Assembly (NCBI RefSeq): GCF_012317045.1 | Contig: NZ_CP051154.1 | Location: 620,001 to 684,000, forward strand | Source of the DNA: Leifsonia sp. PS1209 | GTDB taxonomy: Bacteria; Actinomycetota; Actinomycetes; Actinomycetales; Microbacteriaceae | Direction: 5' to 3' | Length of the DNA stretch: 64,000 bases | Shown here: one piece after another, positions 42,476 through 51,812 of the stretch | Layout of the letters: every line of letters begins with the position of its first letter | Numbering within the stretch: the stretch's first letter is position 1 | Translations under genes and position numbers: made by a program | Notes under the pieces: model-generated | What the model saw: the letters and a program-made list of their open reading frames with translations, nothing else | The model's database searches: none | Told to the model about the DNA's origin: nothing

Positions 42476-44664
42476 CAGCGTCACCCGTTCCACCTCGCAC
42501 CCCCGCAAGCACGCGTCGTGGGCTGATCGTCGGTCTGAGCGCCGCTGCGCTCGGCGGCGTCGGCGTGCTCAACGCCGCCGCTCCGGCGGAGGCGACCGCA
42601 CCGCAGAAGCCGGGCGCGTCCGGGGAGGTGCAGCAGGCGAGGACCGTCGCCGACCTCGGCAGGATCCAGGCGAAGGACGGCCAGCTCGCCATCGCGGCCG
42701 GATACCGCACGCCTGGCGACGCAGGACGGCTGATCTACCGGGGCGCCAGCGCGAAGGGCACGAAGGTCAACGGCGGCACCGTCGTCCCCGGCAAGAACGG
42801 GACCGTCTGGGTGCTGCAGCACGACGGCACCCTCGACTTCCGCGTCTTCGGCATCGACGGGCCGGGCCGGGCGGCGGACGACGCGCTCGACGCGATGGTC
42901 GGCGACCCCACCGTCGAGCGGATCGAGGCGCACACCGACCTCAACTTCGTGCGGCGTCACGTCTTCACCCGCTCCCGCATCGAACTCGACTTCGGCGGCC
43001 ATCTCATCACCACGGAGGGCATCGCGGCGAACAGCCACGACAACCCGTTCGGTGCCGTCCTCTTCTTCACGGGAACGCCGGAGGGTGCTGCCGTGCAGTA
43101 CACGCTGGCGGAGGCGTGGCCGGAGCTGACGGACGCGGTCTCCGTGCCGGACGCCTCGGTGTTCCCCGTCGACAGCTGGTGGGCGGTGCAGTGCGCACCC
43201 GTCGCGGGCGGAGGAGGGGACGAGCGGGAGCTGCAGCGCTTCGTCCGCGTGACACAGCAGCTCGACGCCACGCACATCCGGGTCGACTACCTGAACGGCT
43301 GGCCACTCGAAGCCGGCCGCAGCCTCAGCTGGCGCAAGGTCGCGCCGGTGGAGCGCGTGCGGGTGCGCAACATGCGCTTCGTGGGGTCGGGGCCGTACAC
43401 CGGGCCGACGGACGGCTCGCTCCCCGACGCCCGCGAACTCACCGGATCGCACCCGACGGCCTTCGAGTACGCCGTGCACTGCGACGTGTCCGACATCCAC
43501 GCGACGCACACCTGGTGGCCGGTGGTGATGCGCCGCTGGAACACCCACTTCGTCACGGAACGCTGCTCGATCGAGAACCCGCCGACCGTCTTCTACGGCG
43601 GCGCCGGCTACCTCACCCAGCAGATCTACTGCCTCTACGGGCACGTCCGCGACTGCACGTCCTCGAACGCCAGGCACCTCAACGACCTCACCGCGAGTGC
43701 ATACTGCATGGTGGAGAACTGCCACGGCGACGGCGACGACCAGGGCGGCAACCCGTTCACCACGCACGGCCAGTACGAGCACGACCTCACGTTCATCGGA
43801 TGCTCGGGGCTGATGGACATCGCCAACTCCGGAGCGCAGTGGGGCACGTCGGCGAAACGCATCACGGTGCGCGACCATGTCTGCTCCTGGTTCGTCGCCG
43901 GTACCAAGATCACCGACCTGACCCTCGAGAACGTGCGGGTCATCGGGCGGTCCACTTTCGACCCCCAGGCGACGCTCACGATCAACGCGGACGGCGCCCA
44001 GCTGCGTGGATGCACGGCAGGGCTTTTCGCCGTCGGCCAGCGCAGCGCGCGCTCCACCCGCCCGACGGTGATCGAGGACTGCACGTTCTCGCTGCCGAAG
44101 GGGCAGGTGCTGGTGCAGACGCCCGTGACGGCGACCGTCTCGTTCGTGCGCTGCCGCATCGACGGTATCGACGGCACCGTCGCCAGGGGGAGCGGGGCCG
44201 TCCGCTTCCACGACTGCGACCTGAGCGGCCCGGCGAAGGGCGACCCGTTCCAGCTCGCGGGAGCGGAGGTGACCGTGCGCGGAGGGACGCTCACCGGGGT
44301 CGCGCTGGTCGCGACGGCGGCGAAGGATCAGGTCGTCACCGTCGACGGCGCCCGGCTGAGCACAGACCGCACCGGCGGTGCGACGCTGAGCAGGGCGGCG
44401 GGGGCCGGCGTGGTCACCTGGCGGATCGACGGCGTGACCTCCTCAGCGCCGACGGGCACCCCGCACCTCGCGATCGAGTCCGGCGTGAACCACGCCAGAA
44501 TCGTCGGCTCCCAGTTCGGCGGGGGACGCCTCCACTTGCCGGACGCCGGCTTCGCGGCACCATCCACCCTGCTCTACGACGCGGCGATCGAGCGCGGCGT
44601 GGAGCGAACAGTTCCCGAACAGACGAAACGCATCATCGTCGGCGACAGCATCGTCGCCGACTGA
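42472..44664 (+). CDS. Tat-exported right-handed beta-helix protein, copy 1
   Basis: 730 aa. Twin-arginine signal STRRGLIVGLSAAALGGVGV (Arg15-Arg16) with cleavage near AEA-TA at about 41. The mature part has repeated short beta strands ending in Asn/Asp/Cys turns (IENPPTVFYGG, VENCHGDGDDQGG, FVRCRIDGIDG), typical of parallel beta-helix polysaccharide lyases and tailspikes. Conserved polar blocks include HTDLNFVRRH, SNARHLNDLTASAY and THGQYEHDLT. It probably binds or cleaves a polysaccharide outside the cell. ATGA overlap with the previous gene. No exact family recognised. Confidence 0.78.
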   Translation: MTASPVPPRTPASTRRGLIVGLSAAALGGVGVLNAAAPAEATAPQKPGASGEVQQARTVADLGRIQAKDGQLAIAAGYRTPGDAGRLIYRGASAKGTKVNGGTVVPGKNGTVWVLQHDGTLDFRVFGIDGPGRAADDALDAMVGDPTVERIEAHTDLNFVRRHVFTRSRIELDFGGHLITTEGIAANSHDNPFGAVLFFTGTPEGAAVQYTLAEAWPELTDAVSVPDASVFPVDSWWAVQCAPVAGGGGDERELQRFVRVTQQLDATHIRVDYLNGWPLEAGRSLSWRKVAPVERVRVRNMRFVGSGPYTGPTDGSLPDARELTGSHPTAFEYAVHCDVSDIHATHTWWPVVMRRWNTHFVTERCSIENPPTVFYGGAGYLTQQIYCLYGHVRDCTSSNARHLNDLTASAYCMVENCHGDGDDQGGNPFTTHGQYEHDLTFIGCSGLMDIANSGAQWGTSAKRITVRDHVCSWFVAGTKITDLTLENVRVIGRSTFDPQATLTINADGAQLRGCTAGLFAVGQRSARSTRPTVIEDCTFSLPKGQVLVQTPVTATVSFVRCRIDGIDGTVARGSGAVRFHDCDLSGPAKGDPFQLAGAEVTVRGGTLTGVALVATAAKDQVVTVDGARLSTDRTGGATLSRAAGAGVVTWRIDGVTSSAPTGTPHLAIESGVNHARIVGSQFGGGRLHLPDAGFAAPSTLLYDAAIERGVERTVPEQTKRIIVGDSIVAD

Positions 44665-44683
44665 CACGAAAAGGAATCCACGG

Positions 44684-46852
44684 ATGAACAGTGTTCAGGG
44701 CACCACCACCGATGCAGCATCCACCGCAGGGGCCCCGGCGTCCGGCACGAGACGCGGCCTGATCGTCGGCCTCGGCGCCGTCGTGCTCGGCGGCGCGACC
44801 GCGATCGGTGCCGCCACCCCGGCCGACGCGGCCGTCGCGGCGAAGAGCAGCGGCTCCGGCTCGATCCGCCAGGTGCGGCTCGTGCGCGACCTCGCCGGCG
44901 TCAAGGCGTCCGACGGCGAGCTGATCGCGGTCGCCGGGTACAGCGTGCCGGGGGACGCGGGCGATCTCGTCTACCGCGGAGCGTCGCGCTTCGACGGCAA
45001 GCCCAACGGCGGCACCGTCATCGCGGGCAAGAACGGCACGGTCTGGCTGCTGCAGCACTCCGGCACCGTCGACTTCCGGCAGTTCGGCGTCTTCGGGCCG
45101 GACAAGCCCGCCGACGACGCTCTGGATGCGATGGTCGGCGACCCGGCCGTCTCGCGCATCGAGGCGCACACCGACCTGAACTTCGTGCGCAGGCACATCT
45201 TCACCCGCTCCGGACTCGAACTCGATTTCGGCGATCACTTGATGACCACGGAGGGCATCGCCGCCAACACGTACGACAACCCGTTCGGCGCCGTGATGTT
45301 CTTCTCCGGGGTGGTGACCAAGGACGTCCAGGTGGCCACTCTCGCCGAGGCCGTGCCCGATCTCGGCGACATCTTCCCGGTCGCCGACGCCAGCTGGTTC
45401 GCCGTGGACTCCTGGTACGCCGCCGACGTGAACGCGCTCAGCGGGCGCTGGGAGAAAGAGCTGCAGAAGCTCGTCCAGGTGACTCAGATCGTCGACCAGA
45501 CCCACATCCGGGTGAACTACAAGAACGGCTGGCCGCTCGCCGAGGGCCGCACCATCACCTGGACCCGCGTCGAGCCCGTGCAGAACATCCGGATCAGCAA
45601 CCTCGTCTTCCGGGGCAAGGGCACCGACCAGTACACCGGCTCGCACCCGATCGCGTTCGAGTACGCGGTGCGCTGCGACGTGGAGAGGGTGGTCGGCTCC
45701 CTCACCTTCTGGCCGCTGATCATGCGGCGCTGGAACACCTTCTACTCGACCATCGAGTGCACCCTCTCGAACCCCACATCCGTGACGTACGGCGGGGCGG
45801 GCTACCTGACCCAGCAGATCTACTGCCTCTACGGCTACGTCGCCAACTGCCACACCTCCAACGCCAGGCACCTCAACGACTTCACCGCGAGCGCGTACTC
45901 GATGGTCGAGAACTGCCACGGCGACGGAGACGACCAGGGCCCGTTCGTCACCCACGGCCAGTACGAGCACGACCTCACGTACACGGGCAACTCCGGGCTG
46001 ATGACGTTCGCCAACTCGGGAGCGGCCTGGGGCTCGGCGGCCAAGCGCATCACGGTGCGCAAGCACGTCTGCTCCTGGTTCGTCGCGAGGGTCCGCATCA
46101 CCGACCTCACCCTCGAAGACGTCAAGGTCATCGGCAAACCGTCGCTCGCGGGATCCGGGATGCTCTGGATCAACGCAGACGGCGCCCAGCTCACCGGATG
46201 CACGGCGGACAGCACGCTGGTGATCACGCAGTCGTCGTCCGCGTCGTCGCGGCCCACCGTGATCCGGGACTCCTGGTTCCGGTTCGCGGCGCCGGGCAAC
46301 CTCACCGACGCCAGCGTGAAGGCTCCCGTCCTGTTCGACGCGACGACGCTCGAGAACGTGGGCGGCGTGAAGATCCTCGGCGCGGGCGACATCACCTTCC
46401 GCGACAGCAGGCTCGGCGCGGCGGCCGGTGCCGACGCCCTGCAGACCTCCTCCGCGAACACCCGTTTCGAGGGCACCGTGCTCGACGGAGTCTCCGTGCT
46501 CGCCGCCGGAACCGCCGCCCAGACCGTCGAGGTCGTCGGCGGGAGCCGCGTGTCCGGTGCGGGAGGGACGGGCATCGGCCGCGGCGGCAGCGCAGCGGTC
46601 ACCGTGCTCTTCGCCGACAGCACCTTCGCCCGCTCGGACAACGGGGGTGCCCACGTGTCGCTGACCGGAGGGACGAACCACTACCGCGCATCCGGTTGCC
46701 GCTTCGACGGTGGCAAGCTCGAGTTGTCCGCCGCAGGCTTCGGGTCGGGATCGACCCTCCTGCATACGGCGAACGTCGAGACATCGGTGAAGCGCGTCGG
46801 CTTCCCCGACGACTCGGACCGGGTCATCACCGCGGGCAACATCTCCGTCTGA
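44684..46852 (+). CDS. Tat-exported right-handed beta-helix protein, copy 2
   Basis: 722 aa paralogue of the preceding gene, clearly from tandem duplication. The Tat signal TRRGLIVGLGAVVLGGATAI is nearly the same, and HTDLNFVRRHIFTRS, MTTEGIAAN.YDNPFGAV, GGAGYLTQQIYCLYG, SNARHLNDFTASAY and HGDGDDQG are shared. The last 200 residues diverge most. Start ATG follows AAAAGGAA. Two related exported proteins beside an importer suggest a polymer that needs two specificities. Confidence 0.78.
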   Translation: MNSVQGTTTDAASTAGAPASGTRRGLIVGLGAVVLGGATAIGAATPADAAVAAKSSGSGSIRQVRLVRDLAGVKASDGELIAVAGYSVPGDAGDLVYRGASRFDGKPNGGTVIAGKNGTVWLLQHSGTVDFRQFGVFGPDKPADDALDAMVGDPAVSRIEAHTDLNFVRRHIFTRSGLELDFGDHLMTTEGIAANTYDNPFGAVMFFSGVVTKDVQVATLAEAVPDLGDIFPVADASWFAVDSWYAADVNALSGRWEKELQKLVQVTQIVDQTHIRVNYKNGWPLAEGRTITWTRVEPVQNIRISNLVFRGKGTDQYTGSHPIAFEYAVRCDVERVVGSLTFWPLIMRRWNTFYSTIECTLSNPTSVTYGGAGYLTQQIYCLYGYVANCHTSNARHLNDFTASAYSMVENCHGDGDDQGPFVTHGQYEHDLTYTGNSGLMTFANSGAAWGSAAKRITVRKHVCSWFVARVRITDLTLEDVKVIGKPSLAGSGMLWINADGAQLTGCTADSTLVITQSSSASSRPTVIRDSWFRFAAPGNLTDASVKAPVLFDATTLENVGGVKILGAGDITFRDSRLGAAAGADALQTSSANTRFEGTVLDGVSVLAAGTAAQTVEVVGGSRVSGAGGTGIGRGGSAAVTVLFADSTFARSDNGGAHVSLTGGTNHYRASGCRFDGGKLELSAAGFGSGSTLLHTANVETSVKRVGFPDDSDRVITAGNISV

Positions 46853-46911
46853 CCGGCACCGGCTCCAGCACGGCACGCACCAGCACATCAGCTCCACCAG
46901 AAAGGATCACC

Positions 46912-47685
46912 ATGACCGCAACCCCCGCATCCACCCCCGTCGCCGTCGTCACCGGAGGGGCGGCCGGGATCGGCTGGGAGATCGGCCGCCGCCTGGCAGC
47001 GGACGGATACACGGTGGTCGCCGGCGACCTGGTGCCCGGCTTCACCGAGTCTGCGCCGGTCGACGGGATCGTGCACCGCAGGCTCGACGTGACCGACCCG
47101 GAGGACGTCGCAGCAGTCTTCGACGGGATCGCGGCCGAGTTCGGCAGGATCGACGTGGTCGTGAACAACGCGGGCATCCAGCGTCACCGTGCGATCGAAG
47201 ACCTGGCCTGGGACGAGTGGCGCGCGGTGGTCGACGTGAACCTGCACGGCGTCTTCCTCAGCCTGCAGGCGGCCGGACGGCACATGCTCGCGGCGGGAGG
47301 CGGACGCATCGTCAACATCTCCTCGATCTCGTCGCGCGGCTCGGCCGGGCGCGCGCCGTACGCGGCGACGAAGGCGGCGGTGATCGGCCTCACGGCCACG
47401 GCAGGCGCCGAGTGGGCGGCGCGCGGAGTCCGGGTGAACGCGGTGGCGCCCGGCTACGTGGACACCGGCGTCTTCCGCCAGGGGGTGGCAGCTGGCACCC
47501 TGAACGAGCAGACGATCCTCGCGCGCATCCCGGCCGGCCGTCTCGCCCAGGCCGAGGAGATCGCGGCGGCGGTGTCGTTCCTCGTCTCCGATCAGGCGTC
47601 GTACATGAACGGCCAGACCATCTACGTGGACGGCGGCTTCATGGTCGACTACGGGGTGCCGCTGGCCTCGGTGCCGAAGCCGTGA
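46912..47685 (+). CDS. SDR family oxidoreductase
   Basis: 257 aa classical short-chain dehydrogenase. Cofactor motif TGGAAGIG (about 15-22) with Asp in the DLVPG position after beta-2, favouring NAD; NNAG; catalytic Ser in ISSISSRG and YAATK. It would oxidise a sugar or deoxy-sugar acid hydroxyl. AAAGGA ribosome binding site; GTGA overlap with the next gene. Confidence 0.88.
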   Translation: MTATPASTPVAVVTGGAAGIGWEIGRRLAADGYTVVAGDLVPGFTESAPVDGIVHRRLDVTDPEDVAAVFDGIAAEFGRIDVVVNNAGIQRHRAIEDLAWDEWRAVVDVNLHGVFLSLQAAGRHMLAAGGGRIVNISSISSRGSAGRAPYAATKAAVIGLTATAGAEWAARGVRVNAVAPGYVDTGVFRQGVAAGTLNEQTILARIPAGRLAQAEEIAAAVSFLVSDQASYMNGQTIYVDGGFMVDYGVPLASVPKP

Positions 47686-48803
47686 GCACCGTCGTCTCCT
47701 CCGCACCGGATGCGGTGGTGCGCGACCTCCGCACCTCCACCGTCTCCCTGCCGCTCGCCCGGCCCCTGCACCTCGGCGCGATGACCGTCACCCGGCGCGA
47801 GTACGCCGCCGTGCGGATCTCCGACGGCGAGGGCAGCACCGGGATCGCGTACGGGCTCACCCGCGAGGCTCCGATGGCCGAGCTGGTCGAACGGCTGATC
47901 GCGCAGCACGTCGTCGGCGGAGAGCTGGATGTGCCGGCGCTCTGGGACCGCGCACTGCGGGGGAGCGCCATCGTGGGTCGCGTCGGACTCGTGCGCCGGG
48001 CGATCGGCCTCGTGGACATCGCGCTCTGGGATCTGCTCGGACGCCGCAGCGGACGCCCGGTCTGGCAACTCGTCGGCGCAGACGACAGCCCGCGCCAGGC
48101 GATGCTGGTCGCCGCGTACCCGACACCGGGGCGCACTGTGAACGACCTCGTGGACGAGGTCGTCTCGCAGTCCGCCGACGGCTGGCCGCTCGTCAAGCTG
48201 TCGCGCTCGCCGGACACGGCGCTGATGCGCGAGTTGCTCTCCACGCTGCGCAGGGAACTGCCGGCGACCACCGGCATCGTCGTGGACGTCGGCTTCGGCT
48301 GGCCGGACGCCGACACGGCCATCGCCGAGGTCGCCGAGTGGGGCGACCCGGAACTCGCCTGGCTGGAAGACCCCCTGCTGCCGGAGGACGTGACCGGATG
48401 TGCGCGCCTGCGCAGCGCGACCGGCCTCCGCGTCGGAGTCGGTGACGAGGTCACGGACCCCGGCGTCCTCAAAGCTCTCGCCGATGGCGGCGCCATCGAC
48501 CTGGCGCGGCTCGACGTCGTCGCCATCGGCGGGATCACCCCTGCGCTCGAGTTCGCCGCGTGGGCGGAGGACAGGGGGCTCCCGGTGTCCTGTCACATCA
48601 GCCCGGAGACGAGCGTGCACCTCGGCCACGGCGTCGGCGTCGAGACGTTCGGGCGCGGGCTAGGCGGCAACCCGTACGACCCGTCGCCGCAGCTGGTGGT
48701 CGGCGGTCCGGTCTTCGCGGACGGCACGGCGCGGCCGACGGCGGAGCCCGGCCTCGGGTTCTCCTTCGCGCCGGGTACCTTCGACTTCGGGAGGAACGCA
48801 TGA
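47682..48803 (+). CDS. Mandelate racemase/enolase-superfamily enzyme
   Basis: 373 aa, expected to dehydrate or epimerise a sugar acid using Mg2+. Metal ligands are Asp in VVDVGFGW, Glu in WLEDPL and Asp/Glu in VGDEV. The Lys motif is KLS (in PLVKLSRS) instead of the usual KxK, so one base Lys is missing. His in VSCHISPETS could be the alternative base. L-fuconate, galactarate and similar dehydratases belong here, but the altered motif prevents a firm call. Confidence 0.82.
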   Translation: MSTVVSSAPDAVVRDLRTSTVSLPLARPLHLGAMTVTRREYAAVRISDGEGSTGIAYGLTREAPMAELVERLIAQHVVGGELDVPALWDRALRGSAIVGRVGLVRRAIGLVDIALWDLLGRRSGRPVWQLVGADDSPRQAMLVAAYPTPGRTVNDLVDEVVSQSADGWPLVKLSRSPDTALMRELLSTLRRELPATTGIVVDVGFGWPDADTAIAEVAEWGDPELAWLEDPLLPEDVTGCARLRSATGLRVGVGDEVTDPGVLKALADGGAIDLARLDVVAIGGITPALEFAAWAEDRGLPVSCHISPETSVHLGHGVGVETFGRGLGGNPYDPSPQLVVGGPVFADGTARPTAEPGLGFSFAPGTFDFGRNA

Positions 48804-49585
48804 ATCGCAGCGTCGTCGTCACCGGGAGCGGCAAAGGCATCGGCAGAGGGATCGCGGAACGGCTCACCGCGGACGGCTGGACCGTCGTGGGGGTCGAGCG
48901 GAGCGCGTCCCGATCGGTGGAGGACGGCGTCTGCGCTGCCGTCGTGATCGGAGACAGCGCGGACAGGGCCACCCACCTGCGCGCGGCCGACGAAGCGAGA
49001 GCTCTCGCGCCGCTCGGCGGCTGGGTCAACAACGCCGGGATCACCCGCCGCACCCCGCTGCACGACCTGGACGAGGCCGCCGTGCGCGAGCTCGTCGACA
49101 TCAACGGCCTCGGCTACCTGTGGGGATGCTCGGCCGCGGTCTCCGCATTCGTCGACCAGGGCACGCCGGGCGCCATCGTCAACGTCGGCTCCATCCACGG
49201 CCGCGCGAGCTTCGTCGACCACGCGGCGTACGAGTTCACCAAGGGTGGCATCGACGCCCTGACCCGTAGCGTCGCCGTGACCTACGGGCCGTACGGGATC
49301 CGTGCGAACACCGTCGCTCCCGGCGGTGTGCGCACGCCCCACCTGGATGCGCAGATCGCCGCGGCCGCCGACCCGGCCGCCGAGGAGCGCGCCCTCGCAG
49401 ACGGGCCGCCGATGCGCAGGATCGCCACCGTCGAGGAGGTCGCGGCGCTCGCCGCGTTCCTGCTCGGAGACGAGGCGTCGTATCTCAGCGGCCAGTCGAT
49501 CGCGGTGGACGGCGCCTGGACGGCGGCGTTCGGCGCACCGCAGGCCGACGCCGCCATCGCGGAACGGTTCGGGCTCAGGCCTTGA
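48800..49585 (+). CDS. SDR family oxidoreductase
   Basis: 261 aa. TGSGKGIGRG cofactor motif, NNAG, Ser in NVGSIHG and YEFTK catalytic pair; C-terminal GQSIAVDGAWT. Glu after beta-2 (VGVERS) suggests NAD. Last gene of the long forward run; its 3' end overlaps the convergent NTF2-like gene by 11 bases. Confidence 0.87.
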   Translation: MNRSVVVTGSGKGIGRGIAERLTADGWTVVGVERSASRSVEDGVCAAVVIGDSADRATHLRAADEARALAPLGGWVNNAGITRRTPLHDLDEAAVRELVDINGLGYLWGCSAAVSAFVDQGTPGAIVNVGSIHGRASFVDHAAYEFTKGGIDALTRSVAVTYGPYGIRANTVAPGGVRTPHLDAQIAAAADPAAEERALADGPPMRRIATVEEVAALAAFLLGDEASYLSGQSIAVDGAWTAAFGAPQADAAIAERFGLRP

Positions 49586-49910
49586 GCATGGAGGCGCGGC
49601 GGATCAGACCGCCGTGCACGTCGAATGTCGCGATGGTCTCCGTGCCGACGCCGTCGTTGACCACGTTCTCCCTGGCCACCACCCAGCGGTCGCCGAACAG
49701 GGCCGTCGCGTCGATGCTGCAGCTCAGCAGCGGGTTGTCGAGGCGTCCGGCGTAGAACGCGCGGATGGCCTCCCTGCCCACCAGCGGCGCGTCGGCGACG
49801 CCGGTCACCACCGCATCGTCGGCGTACGTGGCGACGAAGGCCTCGAGGTCGTGCGCGTTGAACGCATCCACCTGTGCTGTCACGGTCTGAAGCGCGGCGA
49901 GTGCCGTCAT
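49575..49910 (-). CDS. SnoaL/NTF2-like protein
   Basis: 111 aa, a single cone-shaped NTF2 domain (VDAFNAHDLEAFVATYADDAVV, then GREAIRAFYAG). Such proteins may be small isomerases, lactonases or ligand-binding partners; no catalytic residue can be assigned. AAGGAG ribosome binding site. It follows the SDR at 49957 in a two-gene unit of the GntR regulon. Confidence 0.75.
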   Translation of the reverse strand: MTALAALQTVTAQVDAFNAHDLEAFVATYADDAVVTGVADAPLVGREAIRAFYAGRLDNPLLSCSIDATALFGDRWVVARENVVNDGVGTETIATFDVHGGLIRRASMLKA

Positions 49911-49956
49911 CCGGTGTCTCCTTCTGTGTGCGGGTCGCGCGGTCGTCGGCTGTCGG

Positions 49957-50706
49957 TCAGTCGATGCGGACGCCGCCGTTGACGTCGTAGGTCGCGCCGG
50001 TCACGAAGCCCGCCTTCGGTGAAGCGAGGGTGCCGATGATCCAGGCCACGTCGTTCGGCGCGCCGAAGCGGCCGAGCGGGATGGAGGATTCGAGCGCGTC
50101 GTGCCCGTCGTCCGAGAGCTGGTCGGTGATCGCGCTCGTCACGGGTCCGGGGGTGACGGCGTTGACGCGGATGCCCTCGGCGGAGAGGTGCCTGGCGAAG
50201 CTGCGCGTGATCGCCAGGATGGCGCCCTTGCTCGCCGCGTAGTGCATCCCGGTCTGCAGCGCGCCGACCTGGCCGGCGATGGAGGAGAGGTTGATGACGG
50301 AGCGGTCGCCCTCGGCCGCGCGCAGCAGGGGGAGGGCAGCCCTGGTGAGCAGGAAGGTGCCTCGGCCGTTGGTCTCCATGACCGCATCCCACTCGTCGAT
50401 GTCGATGTCGTCGAAGTGGCGGTACGGGCAGACGCCTCCGTTGTTGACGAGGACGTGCAGGTCTCCCCACGCCTCCGCGACCTCCGCCACGAGCGCGTCG
50501 ATGGATGCGGGGGAGCGGAGGTCGAGCCTGCTGACGTGCACCTCCGGTGCGCCCGCCGCGGTGCAGAGCTCGGCGACGCGGAGCGCTGCCGCCTCTCCCG
50601 AGGTGTACGTGAGCCAGACGGCGTTGCCGTCGGTGGCGAGTTGCACGGCGGTCGCCGCGCCGATTCCGGAGCTGGCCCCTGTGACGAGTGTACGGCGAGG
50701 ATTCAT
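49957..50706 (-). CDS. SDR family oxidoreductase
   Basis: 249 aa. TGASSGIGAAT motif, NNGG in place of NNAG, Ser in NLSSIAG and YAASK. The ATG has no ribosome binding site and lies 7 bases after a minus-strand -10-like TAGCGT, so the message is probably leaderless. It is divergent from a hydroxyacid dehydrogenase, with GntR operators between. Confidence 0.86.
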   Translation of the reverse strand: MNPRRTLVTGASSGIGAATAVQLATDGNAVWLTYTSGEAAALRVAELCTAAGAPEVHVSRLDLRSPASIDALVAEVAEAWGDLHVLVNNGGVCPYRHFDDIDIDEWDAVMETNGRGTFLLTRAALPLLRAAEGDRSVINLSSIAGQVGALQTGMHYAASKGAILAITRSFARHLSAEGIRVNAVTPGPVTSAITDQLSDDGHDALESSIPLGRFGAPNDVAWIIGTLASPKAGFVTGATYDVNGGVRID

Positions 50707-50715
50707 ACCCAGAAC

Positions 50716-50786
50716 GCTATAGCATTTCGTCCGGATCTGCCGCGAAGAGCGTGGGGATGTGGCGATAAAACGCTAGATGCTATAGC
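50716..50786. promoter_or_regulatory. Divergent leaderless promoters with GntR operators C and D
   Basis: Site C GCTATAGCAT (50716-50725) and site D GCTAGATGCTATAGC (50772-50786) share the ATGCTATAGC core of site B at 31.47 kb. Each overlaps a -10-like TAGCGT placed 6-7 bases before a start codon (50706 minus, 50795 plus). The geometry is mirror-symmetric and both genes lack ribosome binding sites, fitting leaderless transcripts blocked by the regulator. Confidence 0.7.
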
Positions 50787-50794
50787 GTTTTGAC

Positions 50795-51775
50795 ATGACT
50801 TCCGACCTTGTCGTGATCACCGACTACGACCTGCCGGGCAGCGCTGCGGACGACACGCTGCGCGCCGCGGGCCTGACAGCGCGCCGGGCCGCCTCCGCCT
50901 CCGCCGACGACATCGTCGCCGCGGCAGAGGACGCATCCGCCCTGATCGTGCAGTGGGCGCCGGTCACCGCCGACCTGCTCGACCGCCTCCCCTCCGTGCG
51001 CTTCATCAGCAGGCTGGGCATCGGCTACGACATGATCGACGTTGCAGCGGCGAGCGAGCGCGGCGTGCTCGTCGCCAACACCCCGGCGTACTGCATCGAC
51101 GAGGTCGCGACGCACACCATCGCGATGATCCTCACGCTCGGCCGCGGCCTGGTCGGCTACGACCGCGCCGTGCGCAGCGGCGAATGGTCGGCCGTCGCCG
51201 CATCCCCGATGGCCATGCGCCCGTCGGCGACCACCGTCGCCGTGGTCGGCTACGGCCGCATCGGCTCCCTCGTCGCCCTCCGCTGCCGGGCGCTCGGGTT
51301 CCGGGTGATCGTGGCGGACCCGGTCGTCCCTGCCGCGCGCATCCTGGCGGACGGACTGGAGCCCGTCACCCTCGCCGACGCCGTAGCCCAGGCCGACGTG
51401 CTCACGCTGCACGCCCCGCTCACCGCCGCGACGCACCACCTGATCGGCCAGACGGCGCTCTCGTCGATGAAGCAGGGAAGCGTCATCGTCAACACCTGCC
51501 GCGGCCCGCTCATCGACGAGGAGGCCCTGGCCGACGCGCTCGAAGCTGGCAGGCTCGCCGGGGCGGCCATCGACGTCTTCGCGACGGAACCGCTCCCGTC
51601 CAGCAGCAGGCTCAGGATGCTCGACAACGTGCTGCTCACCCCACACGCCGCCTGGTACTCTCCTCAGGCGCTCGCCGACCTGCCGGTGCACGCAGCGAAC
51701 AACATCATCGACCACTGGGCAGGCCGTCCTGTGCCCGCCGTCGTGAACGCGGCGGCCGCGCAGCCGGTGCGCTGA
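50795..51775 (+). CDS. D-isomer-specific 2-hydroxyacid dehydrogenase
   Basis: 326 aa, close to the phosphoglycerate-dehydrogenase/CtBP group. VVGYGRIGSLVA coenzyme motif (about 150), catalytic Arg in NTCRGPLIDEEAL, Glu in DVFATEPLP and His in LLTPHAAWYS. It probably starts at a leaderless ATG. Tandem with an FAH-family hydrolase 37 bp downstream. Confidence 0.87.
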   Translation: MTSDLVVITDYDLPGSAADDTLRAAGLTARRAASASADDIVAAAEDASALIVQWAPVTADLLDRLPSVRFISRLGIGYDMIDVAAASERGVLVANTPAYCIDEVATHTIAMILTLGRGLVGYDRAVRSGEWSAVAASPMAMRPSATTVAVVGYGRIGSLVALRCRALGFRVIVADPVVPAARILADGLEPVTLADAVAQADVLTLHAPLTAATHHLIGQTALSSMKQGSVIVNTCRGPLIDEEALADALEAGRLAGAAIDVFATEPLPSSSRLRMLDNVLLTPHAAWYSPQALADLPVHAANNIIDHWAGRPVPAVVNAAAAQPVR

Positions 51776-51812
51776 ACGCCCGCCAGACCCGCTCGAACGA
51801 GGAGACAACCGG

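Noticed and set aside
42472-46852. Phage tailspikes or prophage remnant
   Set aside because: Both have Tat signals and sit in a sugar operon; no phage structural, integrase or lysis genes nearby.
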